DNA of 64,000 nucleotides from Motacilla alba alba (taxonomy: Eukaryota; Chordata; Aves; Passeriformes; Motacillidae). Shown piece after piece: positions 1-12,131 of the stretch. Location of the stretch: positions 10,740,790 through 10,804,789 of the forward strand of contig NC_052017.1 of NCBI RefSeq assembly GCF_015832195.1. The letters are read 5' to 3'. Below the pieces are notes generated by a model. The model ran no database searches. It was given only the letters and a program-made list of their open reading frames with translations, and was not told the origin of the DNA. How positions within the stretch are numbered: the first letter of the stretch is position 1; each line of letters begins with the position of its first letter. The position numbers and the translations under genes are program-made.

Positions 1-409
1 TGCAGGTTTCAGAAACAGCACTCACAAGTGGCACAGCTCCAAAATCAGACTCAGTAGTTGGTTTAGCATTGAGACCAAATCTGAACCCAGCAGAAACACT
101 TTCAAAAATACAGATTAGGTTGCAGGGGTAATCCCCTATGACACAATATTCATCTGATGACGATGCACTGGCAGTCATGCCAGTACCTGTGGGGTTTTTC
201 TGCTTAACAAATTATCTTGTATTTGTAAAATTTGTTTTCATCCCCTTTTATTTCACCCTTTTGTTTCTTTTTTCCAAGAGAATAAGAAATGGGTGGGGTG
301 AATTAATTTTATTGTAATCGTCCTAACCTCAGTACAGAATCAAAGTAAGAGACTACGAATCAGTCTCAATTTAGGTCTCTTTTTACAAACACCACAAAGG
401 GCATTGAGT

Positions 410-640
410 AGGAACAGAGCGGAAGGCGACTTAAAAAGCTGTCAGGAAAATTCCAGGGAAATGTGCCTGCCTCCTTCCCAGCTGTGCTGCTGGTTTGGGG
501 AGCACAGGGCAGAGGGACGTGCATCGCCACCGCCGCGAAGCCGCACAGAAAGGCGCCTCCTGAACCGCTGCCACGCCACGGCCTCCGCTGGGGAAACGCG
601 AGAGTGCAAAAAGCCTCACAGTCAGCAGGAGCGATTAAAC
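410..640. other. Small GC/CpG-rich patch
   Basis: CpG dinucleotides are dense here compared with the flanking AT-rich DNA, especially around 525-605 where short runs such as CGCCACCGCCGCG occur. Short frames are open on both strands, which is expected at this base composition, and none resembles a known protein. It could be an alternative promoter or exon, a retained regulatory element, or a local GC-rich relic. No TATA box or clear splice pair was seen. Confidence 0.3.
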
Positions 641-1486
641 TGCCTACAAATCACCTTTCCACCTAATCCAAGCAAGTCAGGAGTCAGATAATTTCCTGAA
701 AAAGAGGATTCTTATCTCATATTAAAAAAATGAAATCCTTCTTAATGTATCCTACCCAAAGCCTAGAGTCACTGAATTGAGCATCAAACTCAGCAGCGCG
801 AGTCTCAGCTGAGCTAATCAAATACCTCAAACTCCCTACAAATAAGTTTTGTTTTTCCATATCTTGAATGAACAAAATTCCCAGGCCAGCTATGTACAGT
901 CTAAACAGAAAAAGTCCTTCCACTCCTGTTAAAAATGCTGAAATTTTCGCTCCTTAAAGGCCTCTGTCTCAGTAAATAAAAAAAGCAGGAATAAATTAGA
1001 GTAGCCTGTTTACCTTCTTTATAATCTTTCTTCTTTAATATGATTTTACTGTATCTTTTCTTATGTTTATCTCCAAAGTAAACAATATAAATCTTATCAA
1101 TTTTCTTCTACCAAAATTTTACACATCTCTAATCCCTTTTGCCATATGTCTCTGAAACCTCACTATTTCTAGTGCACATTTGGGAGCTAGAACAGCCAGA
1201 ACGAAACAGAATATACTCAGTGAAAATACACCTTTCATTCATTAATGTCACGGTAATATCTTCAATATTAGCCGTCCTGCTCTTTACGCACCGTGCCCTG
1301 CTCCGTGCTTCCCTTGTTATCACGCTTAGCTTAGCAGAGATTTTCATTAAACCAGCCATGGCAATGTCCAGTCCTTAGTCCAGAGTGTGTATTGTTGATT
1401 CAGGGTCCAAAAATACATCCTCATATTTCAAATGTGCTGTAAGAAGCAAGGAATTTGAGACTGATTGAACAACAATAACTCCATCC

Positions 1487-1515
1487 ATTTAATGCTTTCT
1501 GTTAAGGCATTAAAT
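1487..1515. repeat. Short inverted repeat of ATTTAATGC with 11-bp loop
   Basis: ATTTAATGC at 1487-1495 is mirrored by GCATTAAAT at 1507-1515, a perfect 9-bp arm around an 11-bp spacer. The arms hold the TAAT core of homeodomain sites, and an AACAATAA SOX-like motif lies just upstream. This may be a paired transcription-factor site rather than a structural hairpin. Confidence 0.45.
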
Positions 1516-2510
1516 TTGGCTATTTTATGACCCAGGGAGGGCTGCCTATTAGTACGGGTTGACAAGCCGCTTCCACCAGTTAACAAAGCAGTCTTTTTAA
1601 TATGTTATATATCACAATATGCTGTTAAAACTCCTCCAGGTTGGCTGCTTCGTTTCAAATTCATACAGCGGGGAACAAAGGTCAGCCACAGCAGAAAGGT
1701 AAGCGCTTCGTTTTACTATTGAAACTTGCATAATTTGCAGGCTAAACAAGCCTGGTTTACACAGCAGACGTCAAGTTCACCACAGATGCCTTGAGAATGA
1801 TCTATCCGCTGATGCATATCAGCCTTTTTTGTCTGGATAACTAATCACTTACATGGAAAAAATGGTAAACTGCCTGACAGGTTGTAGAGATAGTTAGCTG
1901 TAAACACGGGGATCAATTCACGTTCATTACTACTTGCAAAACCTATACAATACTGGCCAGCAGTAATTCAAAAGCAGTACAATTAACAGAGATCAGACAG
2001 ATATCCTCATGTTCGCTTTTTTGCAACTTACTAGCCTATAAGGCATGAAAGGAACCCAAGAATACAGTTTGCACAGACCCTTAGTAACTTGGTATTTCAC
2101 AAGGCAATTTCATCTAACCTTTAATTTTTAGTGCAGCATTTTCCATTTTAGAGTATCGCTTCAGAAAGGGCTGCCTTTAAGTATTTTTCAAAACTCCATT
2201 AATACCACTTAAACTGGAACTTGAAAGCAAAGCTCTCACCTTTTGGGAGAATTTTCCTACGCAAGTCACCAAGCAGAACCTACAAAATTTTAAGCAATAT
2301 GAAATGATTTCCAACAGTAGGGTTCCTTGCCACTAGCTTTACATGCCTGTGTACTGCCCCTGAGGAAAGCAAAACATCTGACAATATCTGTGTTCAAAAA
2401 GGTAGAAATTACTATATATGTTATTGCTCATGTAAGACGTGGTCAATATTCATACCAGTGCTTTTTCTACTTATATAATTAATACTTCAAGATGAAGTTG
2501 CAGTATTTTG

Positions 2511-2614
2511 TTCTCTTTGAAAGTAAAATACACCATTCTATTGTCCTCACAATTACATGCTGCTCTCTTTGAAAGTAAAATACACCATTCTATTGTCCTC
2601 ACAATTACATGCTG
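2511..2614. repeat. Tandem duplication, 52-bp unit, two copies
   Basis: The segment 2511-2562 is repeated at 2563-2614 with a single mismatch at the first base. Near-identity implies a recent duplication compared with the age of the surrounding sequence, or a polymorphic or assembly-level duplication. Neither copy codes for anything recognisable. Confidence 0.9.
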
Positions 2615-4083
2615 TTGCTAGGAAGTTACAACTCTGCTATAACCTAATCGTCTGCTATTTAGATATGGACTCATGAATCCCATATTTTTATTCTAAATTT
2701 AAGTTCAGTCATCGTAGCTAATGTCCTTGATGCTATCTCAAATTGCTGTCATTACACGGATCACTAGAAATTGGAGGTAATAGTAAAAAAGAAAAGAAAA
2801 AAGAAAGCTACCAAATTAGATGATGGATAAAGGTTTAATCAATTTAATTTTATCACCAAATCCATTCCCTTCCTCTCGAGCTGTCAGGGCACGAGATAAG
2901 CGGAACACGTTGTGAAGCACAACACAATCCTTTTGTGGGGAAGGAGTTGTGTCCCTGAACCTCGCCAAGATGAAACACGCTCATTTATTACTTTGGCATT
3001 GCAGGATGATGAAGAACCAAGCTGGTTTCCTCCCTTCATCTTCAGCACAATCTTTCTATTTCATTAATTTTTCATAGAATTTCATTTCACAATCATTTTG
3101 CCTCTCTCACCCACTTGCTGCCCTTATTTAGTTTATACTGTCAACTTTTATTTCATGCCCCATTGTATCAGCAGTGACTCTGGCCATGGCTTTCTACCAC
3201 ATCAGGGATACCTGATGCCCTCCTGCTTCCAGTAATTCACTCAGTAACCCCATAAGTGGCATTGCAAATAAGGGGTCTTAATTGTTGTCTTACACTGCAA
3301 AATGACTCAGAAGGGTTTTCTATCCAATCCCCGATTTCATACTTACTTTCTGTGCGTTGCTTACTAGGAAGTTGCTGGAGGCTGCTGAAGTGTGGCCTTT
3401 TTAGTATTATCAGCAAATGGCAACTCTGCTTTTGTTTGGTCTACTTGTAATGACTTAACTGGGAAAAAAAGCCTTGTTTTCAAAATCTATACCACAGGCT
3501 ATGAAACGGGCACAAGCTGTGTTGAGTTCTGCCAGTACTCTGCCATATTCCAGAGGCCTGAGAAAACACAGGAACCCGCAAACGCTGTAACCGCCTATAA
3601 ACCCGTAAAAATTTTAAACGGGTTTCTCTAAATCAATAGGCATAATTTTCTCACCTCTGGTCATTTTCTACACACCAATTGGAAAAAAAAAACCCAACAA
3701 CTCAAAACCGAGCAAATTGAGAGAAATATAAAATATCTACTACTGCTGCCACATGAAATTAGTATGCAGATAATCTGTCAAGCATCCATATTAATTTTTA
3801 ATTAGATCTTTGAAAAATTAAGATATTTACTTCCCACTGAGAGTTATCATACTGTTTTAAATGACAATGAAAATATTTCTACCTATACTAATTTAACAAA
3901 TAGGTCTAAGTATACACATTTTAACTTTTTAACACACCACACATTCTGCACAGAGTAAAACTGAATAAAATCACTTTAAGACTAGGTTTGCAATATGATA
4001 TTCACTGCATAGACATTTATTGTTAAGGCAGGATCTTCTTACTGAAAGGGTTGCTGGATTTCATAAGCAAGAAAATAGGATGC

Positions 4084-4164
4084 ATGCAAATTAATTGGTG
4101 GACAATAATATTGTACACGGGAATAATTTTCAGTGTCCTACACTTTTCAGTGCTTGATTTGCAT
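4084..4164. promoter_or_regulatory. Pair of inverted octamer (POU) motifs
   Basis: ATGCAAAT lies at 4084-4091 and runs directly into TTAATTGG, a homeodomain-like core. The reverse form ATTTGCAT lies at 4157-4164. Octamers bind POU-domain factors. The pairing within 80 bp in otherwise plain intronic DNA suggests a small enhancer, but this rests on motif content alone. Confidence 0.25.
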
Positions 4165-4206
4165 ATATGAATATTTGCTCTCTGACTCTTACTGAATGTG
4201 TTTTTT

Positions 4207-4228
4207 ATATATATATATATATATATAT
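4207..4228. repeat. (AT)n microsatellite
   Basis: An uninterrupted alternating AT tract of about 22 bp. It is short, AT-only and likely to vary in length between individuals. Confidence 0.9.
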
Positions 4229-5899
4229 TTTTAGGCCAAATGCACAAGGAAATTCAGATATTCAGAGAATTCTGTTTGCTTTCCTTGCTTGAACTTGCTT
4301 TCTGCCCCTAGGAAACTCCTAAAACAGAGCATCCAGGTAAAAAAGAAATGGCATGAAGTGCTATATCCACACAGACAAATTTATAATTCCCACTAACTAG
4401 AGCAAAAACAGGACTGAAAACATGGAAAGTAAAACAGAAGAGATAAGCAACACTGCTAAATAGAGAATAAACACTGTTTCTGCTGGTGTACATTCCTAGA
4501 TATTTTATTAGGCAATGTGTCAACCTGGTTTTAAGCACAGTTCTATGTAACGTGTAATAAAATATAGTAAGTTGTATAAGTAATTTGTTGAGTCCATTTC
4601 CTTAAGGACTGGGGATGTGACAGATAAACTAATTTCCTTACTTTGTCTAATACTCAATTTGAATTTAAGACTATAGTGAATTTTTTTTCCTTCTCGTGTT
4701 CATAGGTATTCCTGTGTATGGATGTGTAAACATATCTGTGTAATTACACACTTTAAAGTGGCTACCAAAAGCATTCCTGCTATAAACAACAAGATATGTG
4801 CTGGAGAATAGTTCAAAGCAAGTGTCTTTGGTCTAACTCTCTGCAAAGACTTTCTCGCAATCTATTAAACAGATCAAACCTGCATAACAGTGGAGCCGAC
4901 AATAATTCCCATTTAAAAAAATAGTAATTTAATAGCCTAATAAACATTTTCTTGACTAGTTTCCTGAATAGTCTGTTTGTTAAGCAACACCTCCTTATGA
5001 GATACCATAAAAATAAAAGAAAAACAGATGGTCACTAAATAAAAATAAACTATCATAATAGTAAAATCCAAACAGGATTTTATACAGGGCATGCTTTAAG
5101 TTACAGGAATTTTTTTGGCCAGCATGATTTTATAGGAATTTGTATTTTTTTGAATGTATACTGTCATTACAAAGAAAGGAAAACCAAAATCACACGGACA
5201 CAAATCTGTAATTAGTACACTAACGAACTACATTATTTGAAAAGTGGTTACAAATAGCACATTTGGAAGCATAAAAATTAACACTTCAAGTGCACATCCT
5301 ATTGATGTTGGCCAGTTAAGCACTTTCTAGAATGTGATCCACCTCCAGCTGTGCATTCTACAAATAGCTGTCAGCTACCAAGTTATTGTTGAGCAAGTTT
5401 TCATGTTTGTTTATTTTTGGACATTCAACTTCCACCTTGTTTTGGCAAAACAAAGCAAAAAAGGATGCATCAGAAAAGTCTTATTGAAAGACCCTAACTT
5501 TCGTCTGCTTTTACAAACAAAATTAAACCAAGTACCTTTTCTCCACTGCATAGATTAATGGTTTACTCTTTTCTCCTGGCCAAGTACAGGTCACTAAAGC
5601 TAGGCTAAGTTTGCATTTCCGAAGAAAAACAGTTTTTCTAGAACAAATCAGCCTATAAAAGTCTGCAGAGCACAACTTGATTACGGGGAAGTGTAAAGGA
5701 TACTGAGTATGAAGGTGCTCCTTTCTCAGAGTTTTAAAATTTATTCTGTAATGCCAAGTAAAAGGCAGCCTTTCTCACCAGGTGTTATAACCTGCTAAAA
5801 ACCCAGAGTAACAAGTTGAAGTTGCACATCTACTCGAAGTCCTGATATATCTGCCCGTCTGTTGTTTTTGTTTGTGTGCAGGTCACGATTTGTTACTAT

Positions 5900-6130
5900 G
5901 ATTTTGAATATAGAGAGTTAACACATGAAAGTAAAAACAGTGACAAATGTCAATCAAATGACACAGCCTTGCATTTAGCATTTGGCCCGTTTTTACCAGC
6001 CACTATACAAAAGCTGCTTTCGACACCTTCCTAAAAAGTTATCAAATACTGCACTTACTGACTTCAACACAATAATTACGAGACACTTAGCTAATGGCAC
6101 TTATAAATTAGGTTTTCTAGAATCTGAAGG
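5900..6130. promoter_or_regulatory. Enhancer-like segment with TALE (MEIS/PBX) motifs
   Basis: Around 5940-5962 three TGACA/TGTCA cores occur within about 23 bp, including TGTCAATCA, which on the other strand is a PBX/MEIS-type TGATTGACA. Several isolated CpGs survive in an otherwise CpG-poor, AT-rich setting, and TAATTA-like and CTAATGGC motifs follow. These features resemble deeply conserved intronic enhancers. Conservation itself has not been tested. Confidence 0.3.
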
Positions 6131-7046
6131 AGAAGCAGCGCATCAGCCTGAGTGCTAGCTGAGTAAAACTTGTGTGAGTACCACATAGAGATCATAATTA
6201 CATGTTAGATTATATTTACTGCTTGGGTAAACACTCGGACTTCGCATCTCCGCAGTTGAATGCCTTGCAGCTGGGCATCTCTGGCACTCTGCTCCTCGTA
6301 TCAGTTTATTTTACTTTAAAGTGCTCACAGCCTGTTAACTTCGTCTTTTTCAGGCAAAACATCAAAAATCAAGCGGCAGTGTGTCATCCCCTCTACAGGA
6401 GAAAGCAAGACAGCCTTGCGAAGAGCTGTAATCTAGGGCATATTCCCTGTTCGCAATGACATCCTGGAGCTTCACTTTTCCTGCTTACGGCAATTAGCGC
6501 CTTCCCAACCAGGGCTCGCTTACGGACGGGGAAGAGCCCCGAGACAGAAAAACTTGGTGGACCTCGTCTAGAAAAGGAGAGGAGCGGTAGTTTGGAGGTC
6601 GCGGCAGCCCCGGGGGGCTCCGCGCCGCGCTCCGCCCGGGCAGCGGCACCTGCTGCCCGCGGGCTGGGCCGGGCTCCGGGCCGCGGCGGGCACCGCGCCC
6701 GGGCGGGGCAGGCCGGAGCCCCGGGACGGCCCCGCTGCACCGCGCTGCCCCGGACGGGGCCTGCCGAGCCCCCCTCCCGCCGCACCCCCGTGGGTTCAGC
6801 CTCGGGCCGGCACAGCGCAGGGACGGCGGCGAGCTGTGCCCGGCCGCGGGGCCGGCGGCGGCCGCTCCCGTCCCGGCTGGCCCCGAGCGAGGCACCGCCC
6901 GGCCCGCCGCGGCCGTCGGGGCAGCGCGGGGCTGGTGCCGGCGAGCGCCGGGCGCTGACAATAGAGCTGCGAGCAGCCGATGCTGTGCAGATGGCAGGCG
7001 GACAGAGTGGGAAAAGAAAACAACAAGAAAATTGCATCTCTCTTAC

Positions 7047-7146
7047 CTTTTCTCTTCGATCTCCTCCTCCTCCTTCTCTTGGACTTGCATCTCAGCTGCC
7101 CGCTCGGCCCTCCCGACGCCCTGCCGCTGCCCAGGACGGATGTCAT
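7047..7146 (-). CDS. First coding exon (33 codons, phase-1 donor) of an unidentified protein with a polybasic N-terminus
   Basis: The ATG at 7146-7144 has a purine (G) at -3 and lies about 80 nt downstream of a TATAAAAG box on the same strand. The exon encodes a peptide starting MTSVLGSGR, rich in Gly/Ser, then a Cys, then the basic run [13 protein letters not shown] at residues 21-33. Coding ends one base into the next codon at AAAAG, followed by the donor GTAAGAG (7046-7041), so the exon is phase 1. Reading through the donor gives a hydrophobic, unconvincing tail, which supports splicing. The basic run could be a nuclear or nucleolar localisation signal or bind phosphoinositides or nucleic acid. 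No domain is complete in the exon and I could not assign the family with confidence. It may be one of several alternative first exons. The rest of the gene would lie to the left, in or beyond 1-7046. Confidence 0.6.
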
Positions 7147-7194
7147 GCCGGTACCTCAGCGAGCGGCACCGCGCCAACGTGTTCTCCTCCCGCG

Positions 7195-7230
7195 GAGTTT
7201 CTCCTCGTTCCGGAGGCGGCTTTTATAGGG
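7195..7230 (-). promoter_or_regulatory. TATA box and inferred start site of the minus-strand gene
   Basis: TATAAAAG reads on the minus strand from 7227 to 7220 and is immediately preceded by a CCGCCC GC box. Standard TATA-to-start spacing would put transcription initiation near 7195-7200, giving a 5' UTR of about 50 nt before the ATG at 7146. The combination of TATA box, GC box, short leader, ATG and donor in one line on the same strand is the main reason the gene is assigned to this strand. Confidence 0.65.
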
Positions 7231-10209
7231 CGGTGGGTCGGGCCGGCGGGGCTGTGCCGGGGCTGTGCCCGGGCTCCGCTGGGCGCTGCCGCCGCGCAGG
7301 GGTCGCGCCTCCGCCCCGACGTGCCGGGCCCGGCCGGGGCGATGCCCGGGGGCGCCACCGCGGCTCTGCCGGCCCCGCGCCCACTTTTTGCACCTCTGCG
7401 AGTTGCCGGGCACCGGCCGCTTTGAAGCCGATGGTGCGGGGGTGGGGGGGGGCGAGGGGGGCGGATTTGCTGCTGCAAAGTCTCCCGCAGCCCAATCGCT
7501 CCCGCCGCCCGGCGCTGACATCAGCTCCGCCAGCCCTCGCCCCCAAACTCCGCTCCCCCGGGGCTGCCGGCTGTGCCCGGCTCCCGGGAGAAAGCGAGGG
7601 AGAATGGCCCCGTAGGGAATAAAAACATCCTGCCGCCTCGTCTTGGAGAAGCCGGAGGGGCAGCTCGCAAGAAGGGAGGCTGCAGGGAGGATTTCAAGCC
7701 TTTTTTTTTTTTTTTTTGTCTGCTTTAGACCATGTGGACACTGAACACTCCGCTTCCACATACACAGAAATGCCTCTGCTGTCCTCCCCAACCACGCAGT
7801 TATTAACTAGTTCACTAATTGCGATGCTTATTATTCCCAGTGAAAGAATATGAGTTACTGTTGAAGGATCCCTGTGTCAACAAACCTTATGCAAGAGGAT
7901 AAGTGTAGCGATTCCCCTTGAATCTCCAGTTATTTTCAAGGTACGTGCTCTGTTACATTCACGATCAAGGGCAAAAGCTCTGTGAAAAGAGGAGTGTGTT
8001 GTCGCTCAGACTCACACATTAACACTCTGCAGTGCCTCATTTCGGCAACTGTGCAATTAAAGTGTCGGGAGCAGAGGGGCTTTTACAGAGAGGAAAGATG
8101 ACAACAGCAGTCCTCTGAAAAGCTTGACTACAAAGCATTACATGTTCGTTACAGAAAGCCAGGGTACACAACAGATAAGATACCGCCTTAAGTTACAAGA
8201 GACCTACTGCTTCTACGCTCTATTGTCCTTACATATTATCTCGTTTAAAAACACGTATCTGGAAACCTAGGTGGTGACTGGAAAATGGAAGAATATCAAG
8301 AAAAATTGTGTTAAATAATGAATGTCATCATTAGTGCCTACTGCATTTGCAGTTGGCTGAAGGAGCACAGCAAACCCTTGTTTATCAGAACTCCTTTAAA
8401 TCTAAAACTTCCTCTTGTTGGAATGTAGGTTACCTGGCTCCTGCTGCTAACCACTTCCACTGCAGCCCTCCCAGCTATTAGAAACCCTCTGTGTTTGGCT
8501 GGTATATAGGCCTCTGTAATTTTTGGATAAGGCAGAGCTACGTGTTACAGATTTTCAAATAAAATAAACAAAACCACTTCCATGAAAGTCTCTAAAGGTG
8601 CTCATTTAAACCAGGATATGGATAACCCAGGTGTGCCAAGATGATGATGTCACCCATTGGACCCTCTATGCTCCACGAAACAGGTCACATATGGTAAGAA
8701 GGCCCTGTGTACCCTCGCTTTCAGCTATGTGGGTCAGGGGGAGACTGCCCTCCCATCTCAACAGCTAAAGTAGGAGAGCCTGAGAATCCAGACCTGCATT
8801 GCTTGAATGTCAGATATAGTTCAGGAAGCTCTGCATGAAAGTAGGTTCTTACTTGCCTAGTTTTTACAGGTTACTGGCAGAGTTTTTTACAATATACACG
8901 TCACCCAAACTGCTACATAGCTTAAGTAAACATCTCTTTAAAGTGCTTCTGTCTATTTCAGGGATAAAAACTTGTCTGCAGGGAAACAGAGAGGCAATCA
9001 GTATTTTTTATTTTCAGTTTCAGCCTTTAACCTTCCTCCCCTTTTCCTTCTGATTTCTGTTGTTCTGACCACAGCTGACTCTCATCTATTAGTGTGGCAA
9101 GAACTTGTAGTTGTATGTGAAGTAGTGACTGCTGCAGCAAAACACAACTTCGTGTTCAACTGTACATCAAAGTTCTGACCAGTCTGGTGTTTAAGTCACT
9201 TAGTTTAGAAGCCAGGTTTAGAAAAGTGTCTTCTGTATTTCAGTATCAATCTGTGTTCTCTCCATTATGGATCTAAAAAGGAAGCCAGATCCAATTAAAA
9301 GGAAAATGAGCATCCTGGGACATTAATTCATTTTTAGGAGTGGCTTCAAGCTCAGCTCATTAAATTTTCTGAAGGCTTTATTTCTGATAATATTTTGTTA
9401 ACATAGTCTCAAAATTACTGGAATCTAACATGTTAAGAAGACAGACTGGCATTGCCAGTCCCTAGAGAAGTCATGCTACCAAGCCAATGTGAAAAGTCAC
9501 CAATTCTCAGAAACTGTTATTCAGTGCTAACAAACTCACAAACTGCTTTTCATTTCTAGGCACAGTTCTTAGAAAGTATCAGCAAGGCAACATTAGCAAT
9601 GACAGATCTATACTGGTGGCGTAGCTCCCTCCTAGGCTGGTTGCAGGACTGGAGAAGGCATGAAGACAGCTGAAGTCATGCTGGTGAAAGGTTTCCCCTT
9701 GGCCTCAAGAAGGTGTGAAAGGCAGTCATGTTTTTGTACTGTTCAGCTACAAGGTCAGTAAAATTCCTTAAATGTGCTGTGCTTATTCCTCTTGTTCCCC
9801 ACAATTCTGCACCCAGTGAGGTGCCCTGTTTCAACACCCTTTTTTAACTTGAATGAAAGATTACCAGTCCCACTCAACTGGGTCTGTGTCTCTGCTCAGA
9901 AAACCATGTACATGTTTTCAAGCACTTTGATAGAGTGACATAAACTCAAACTAGGAAATACAAAACCAGTATCAACGAGGTGGGAAAAAGCTAAATTATA
10001 AAATAACACCATCTCTCTCAGTTATGTGCTTTTGCCTACCGTTAGCCAATGCACTTGACAGTTTTATCATGTCACAGAAGTTATGGCTGTTCCTCAGTGC
10101 CCTGGTAACGATTGTCAGTGGTGTTCCATGCTCCTTTTTGTTGAGTAAAGCATCTTAGGATTTTTTTCATCTCCATGGGCCAACAACCTGTGGAGGTTAC
10201 GATGATTAC

Positions 10210-10280
10210 CTTCAAAATAAAGTAATTCAGACTGTTCTTTGTTATCTTCAAACTGAAGTAATTCAGACTGTTTTAAAGGT
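10210..10280. repeat. Imperfect short tandem duplication
   Basis: The phrase CTTCAAA followed by AAGTAATTCAGACTGTT occurs twice about 36 bp apart, with scattered differences. It is likely a small replication-slippage duplication. Confidence 0.6.
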
Positions 10281-12131
10281 GTAACTTCACACACCTTGAC
10301 TTCCAGCCTGTGAAGAAATGCACATCATACCAATGCACAGTCACCTATCCAGGCCTAGGTGAGTCAGCCAGGTAGGAGAGTTTAAGGTGCATGTCCTGAT
10401 GTAAATGCTCTTCCCTGTGCTGTCTGGGAGCTGTGACTCCTCTCGTGAACCTGTTGATCCCAGCCAGTACATCAAAAACCCCTGTCCTGTTCTTGTGAGA
10501 TAGACAGGTCTCTCTCAGTGCTGGAGGTATCCAAGCAAGAAGTCCAAGCTTTGTAGGATTTGTGACAATTCACTTCACTCAGGTTCTCTCAAAAGAGGAG
10601 ACCTAAAGGGTAGTCCAAATAGTTTATTAACTGGGAGATTGATGGTAACTATGAGAATATGACAGGGAAAGAGTGTGTGAAACTGGATGACAGGTTGCAC
10701 ACCTTAATTATGCATTACCATTAAAATTTCTGTGCCTAAGCAGTATAATTTAGAGAGAATCAACAGAAAAGGAAAAAAATTAAAATGGATGAAGGGAAAA
10801 GGCAGTCCACCCTTATTTCAGCTAAGGACTTTAGATGAGCAACTTTAAGGAAAAATCTTTGAGAAAGTTCTACAAATCTGAATACTAGGTCCATGTGTAT
10901 TAGGGGTGGCCAGCACTTTTTCTGTACAAACATATATAGATGTAGTAGAATAAATATGAGAACAATTTTTTTTGTTATCCCTCTGTTTTTTAAAACTTTG
11001 AGTAGCTTGATTTTCAGTGACGTGATAATACAAAAATTGCAGGTGAAACAATTTAAATGCTGTATTGAACATACAGAAATGTAAATATGTAAAATGATGT
11101 TGAGCATCTAAGGTGTCTCAGGGAATGCCCTGCACAAGTGTTGCAGCATTTGCAGGGGGTGCACCTCTCTGAGCAAAAGGGTCCTGCTGAACAGCAGAGC
11201 AATGGGGGACGCAAGCTCCAAACTCTGCACTTGCCAGAATATGCACAAACCCTTGAAGAAGAGGCCATCTGGTTGCCTTATTCCCCAGTTTGCAGCTGCA
11301 CTGTCCCTTTCCTAAGGAGCTATGTACACTGCAAGCAGCAGGCCATGGCAGAATTTTTTTGCAATTTACTGCTTGGGAGTGGACACACCCTGCAGGCTCC
11401 TGAGAGGGGACAGGGATGCACTAGCACCATCTATTTTTCTCCCCTTCTCTCCATCCCATTTTTGTTTGATTTTGCTTCCTCCTGCCTTTGTAGGTAGAGA
11501 AAAAAAAAAGCCCTTAGAATTTGGAAGATAAAAGATGCTCAAGGGCGTTAAAGCAGGACATGAATGCAGTCGTGTGGCTGTGCAGGTGAGACTCCAGAGC
11601 CTTCTGCTGCAAAATGCCTGCACTAATCCACTCTTGCCCTACTTACAAGGAGCTGTCAGTGTGGTTATTTGCGGCAAAAAACCACTTTAGCTTTGGGGCC
11701 AAACATCACAGGGTGGTGATGAAGCAATGAGGGTAGGGATCCATATTCAGTGTATCAAGTTTGTCAGAAAAATACCTCACTGCAGACAGGTCCTCCTGTC
11801 TGCTTTGCATATTCTTGCACATGAAGTATCCCAGGCTGGGTAACGCTGTGGTATTGCATAGCTGGAGGTTAAGGCAGTGCTAAAAGGATTTGCACCCTCA
11901 CTAAACTGCAACAGAACTGAAGGGATCTGGGATTCTGTGTTCTCTGCTACGGGAAAGCCACAGCAGCCAAGTTTCATCTCCCACAGGAAACACTTCCACT
12001 ATACCCCTCATTTCTCCAAACCCCATATCTAGTCTGATAGGGCGTTAGTGCAACGTGCCAACAATAGGTGATGTCCAACTCCCTGATGAGCATGAGGTAA
12101 ACATTTCAAAGCTGCTTAGACAATAGTCTCT

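Larger units (their letters stand above)
1..6480. other. AT-rich non-coding stretch, probable intron 1 of the minus-strand gene
   Basis: No open frame here has recognisable domains, and no convincing exon with paired splice sites was found on either strand. Because the coding first exon at 7146-7047 is transcribed leftwards and ends in a splice donor, this stretch would be its first intron. It holds a small CpG-rich patch (about 410-640), a 52-bp tandem duplication (2511-2614), an (AT)n run (4207-4228), paired octamer motifs (4084-4164) and a TALE-type motif cluster near 5940. The next exon was not found, so the intron is longer than 7 kb or its exons are too short or diverged to spot. Confidence 0.5.
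6480..7640. promoter_or_regulatory. CpG island promoter
   Basis: This is the only long GC- and CpG-saturated block in the window and its edges are sharp against AT-rich DNA. It covers the first exon and TATA box of a minus-strand gene and continues into its first intron. Upstream of the TATA box (higher coordinates) are GC boxes, a CCAAT motif at 7492-7496 and a CRE-like TGACATCA at 7516-7523. Many long frames are open across it on both strands. They are Ala/Pro/Gly/Arg-rich, mutually overlapping and a by-product of stop-codon-poor composition, so they are not annotated as genes. The pattern fits a developmentally regulated or neural gene. Confidence 0.9.

Noticed and set aside
6393..7791. 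Multiple 100-277-codon Ala/Pro/Arg-rich frames on both strands of the CpG island
   Set aside because: They overlap each other and are expected where stop codons are rare. Only the 7146-7047 frame has a promoter, a short leader and a splice donor in register.
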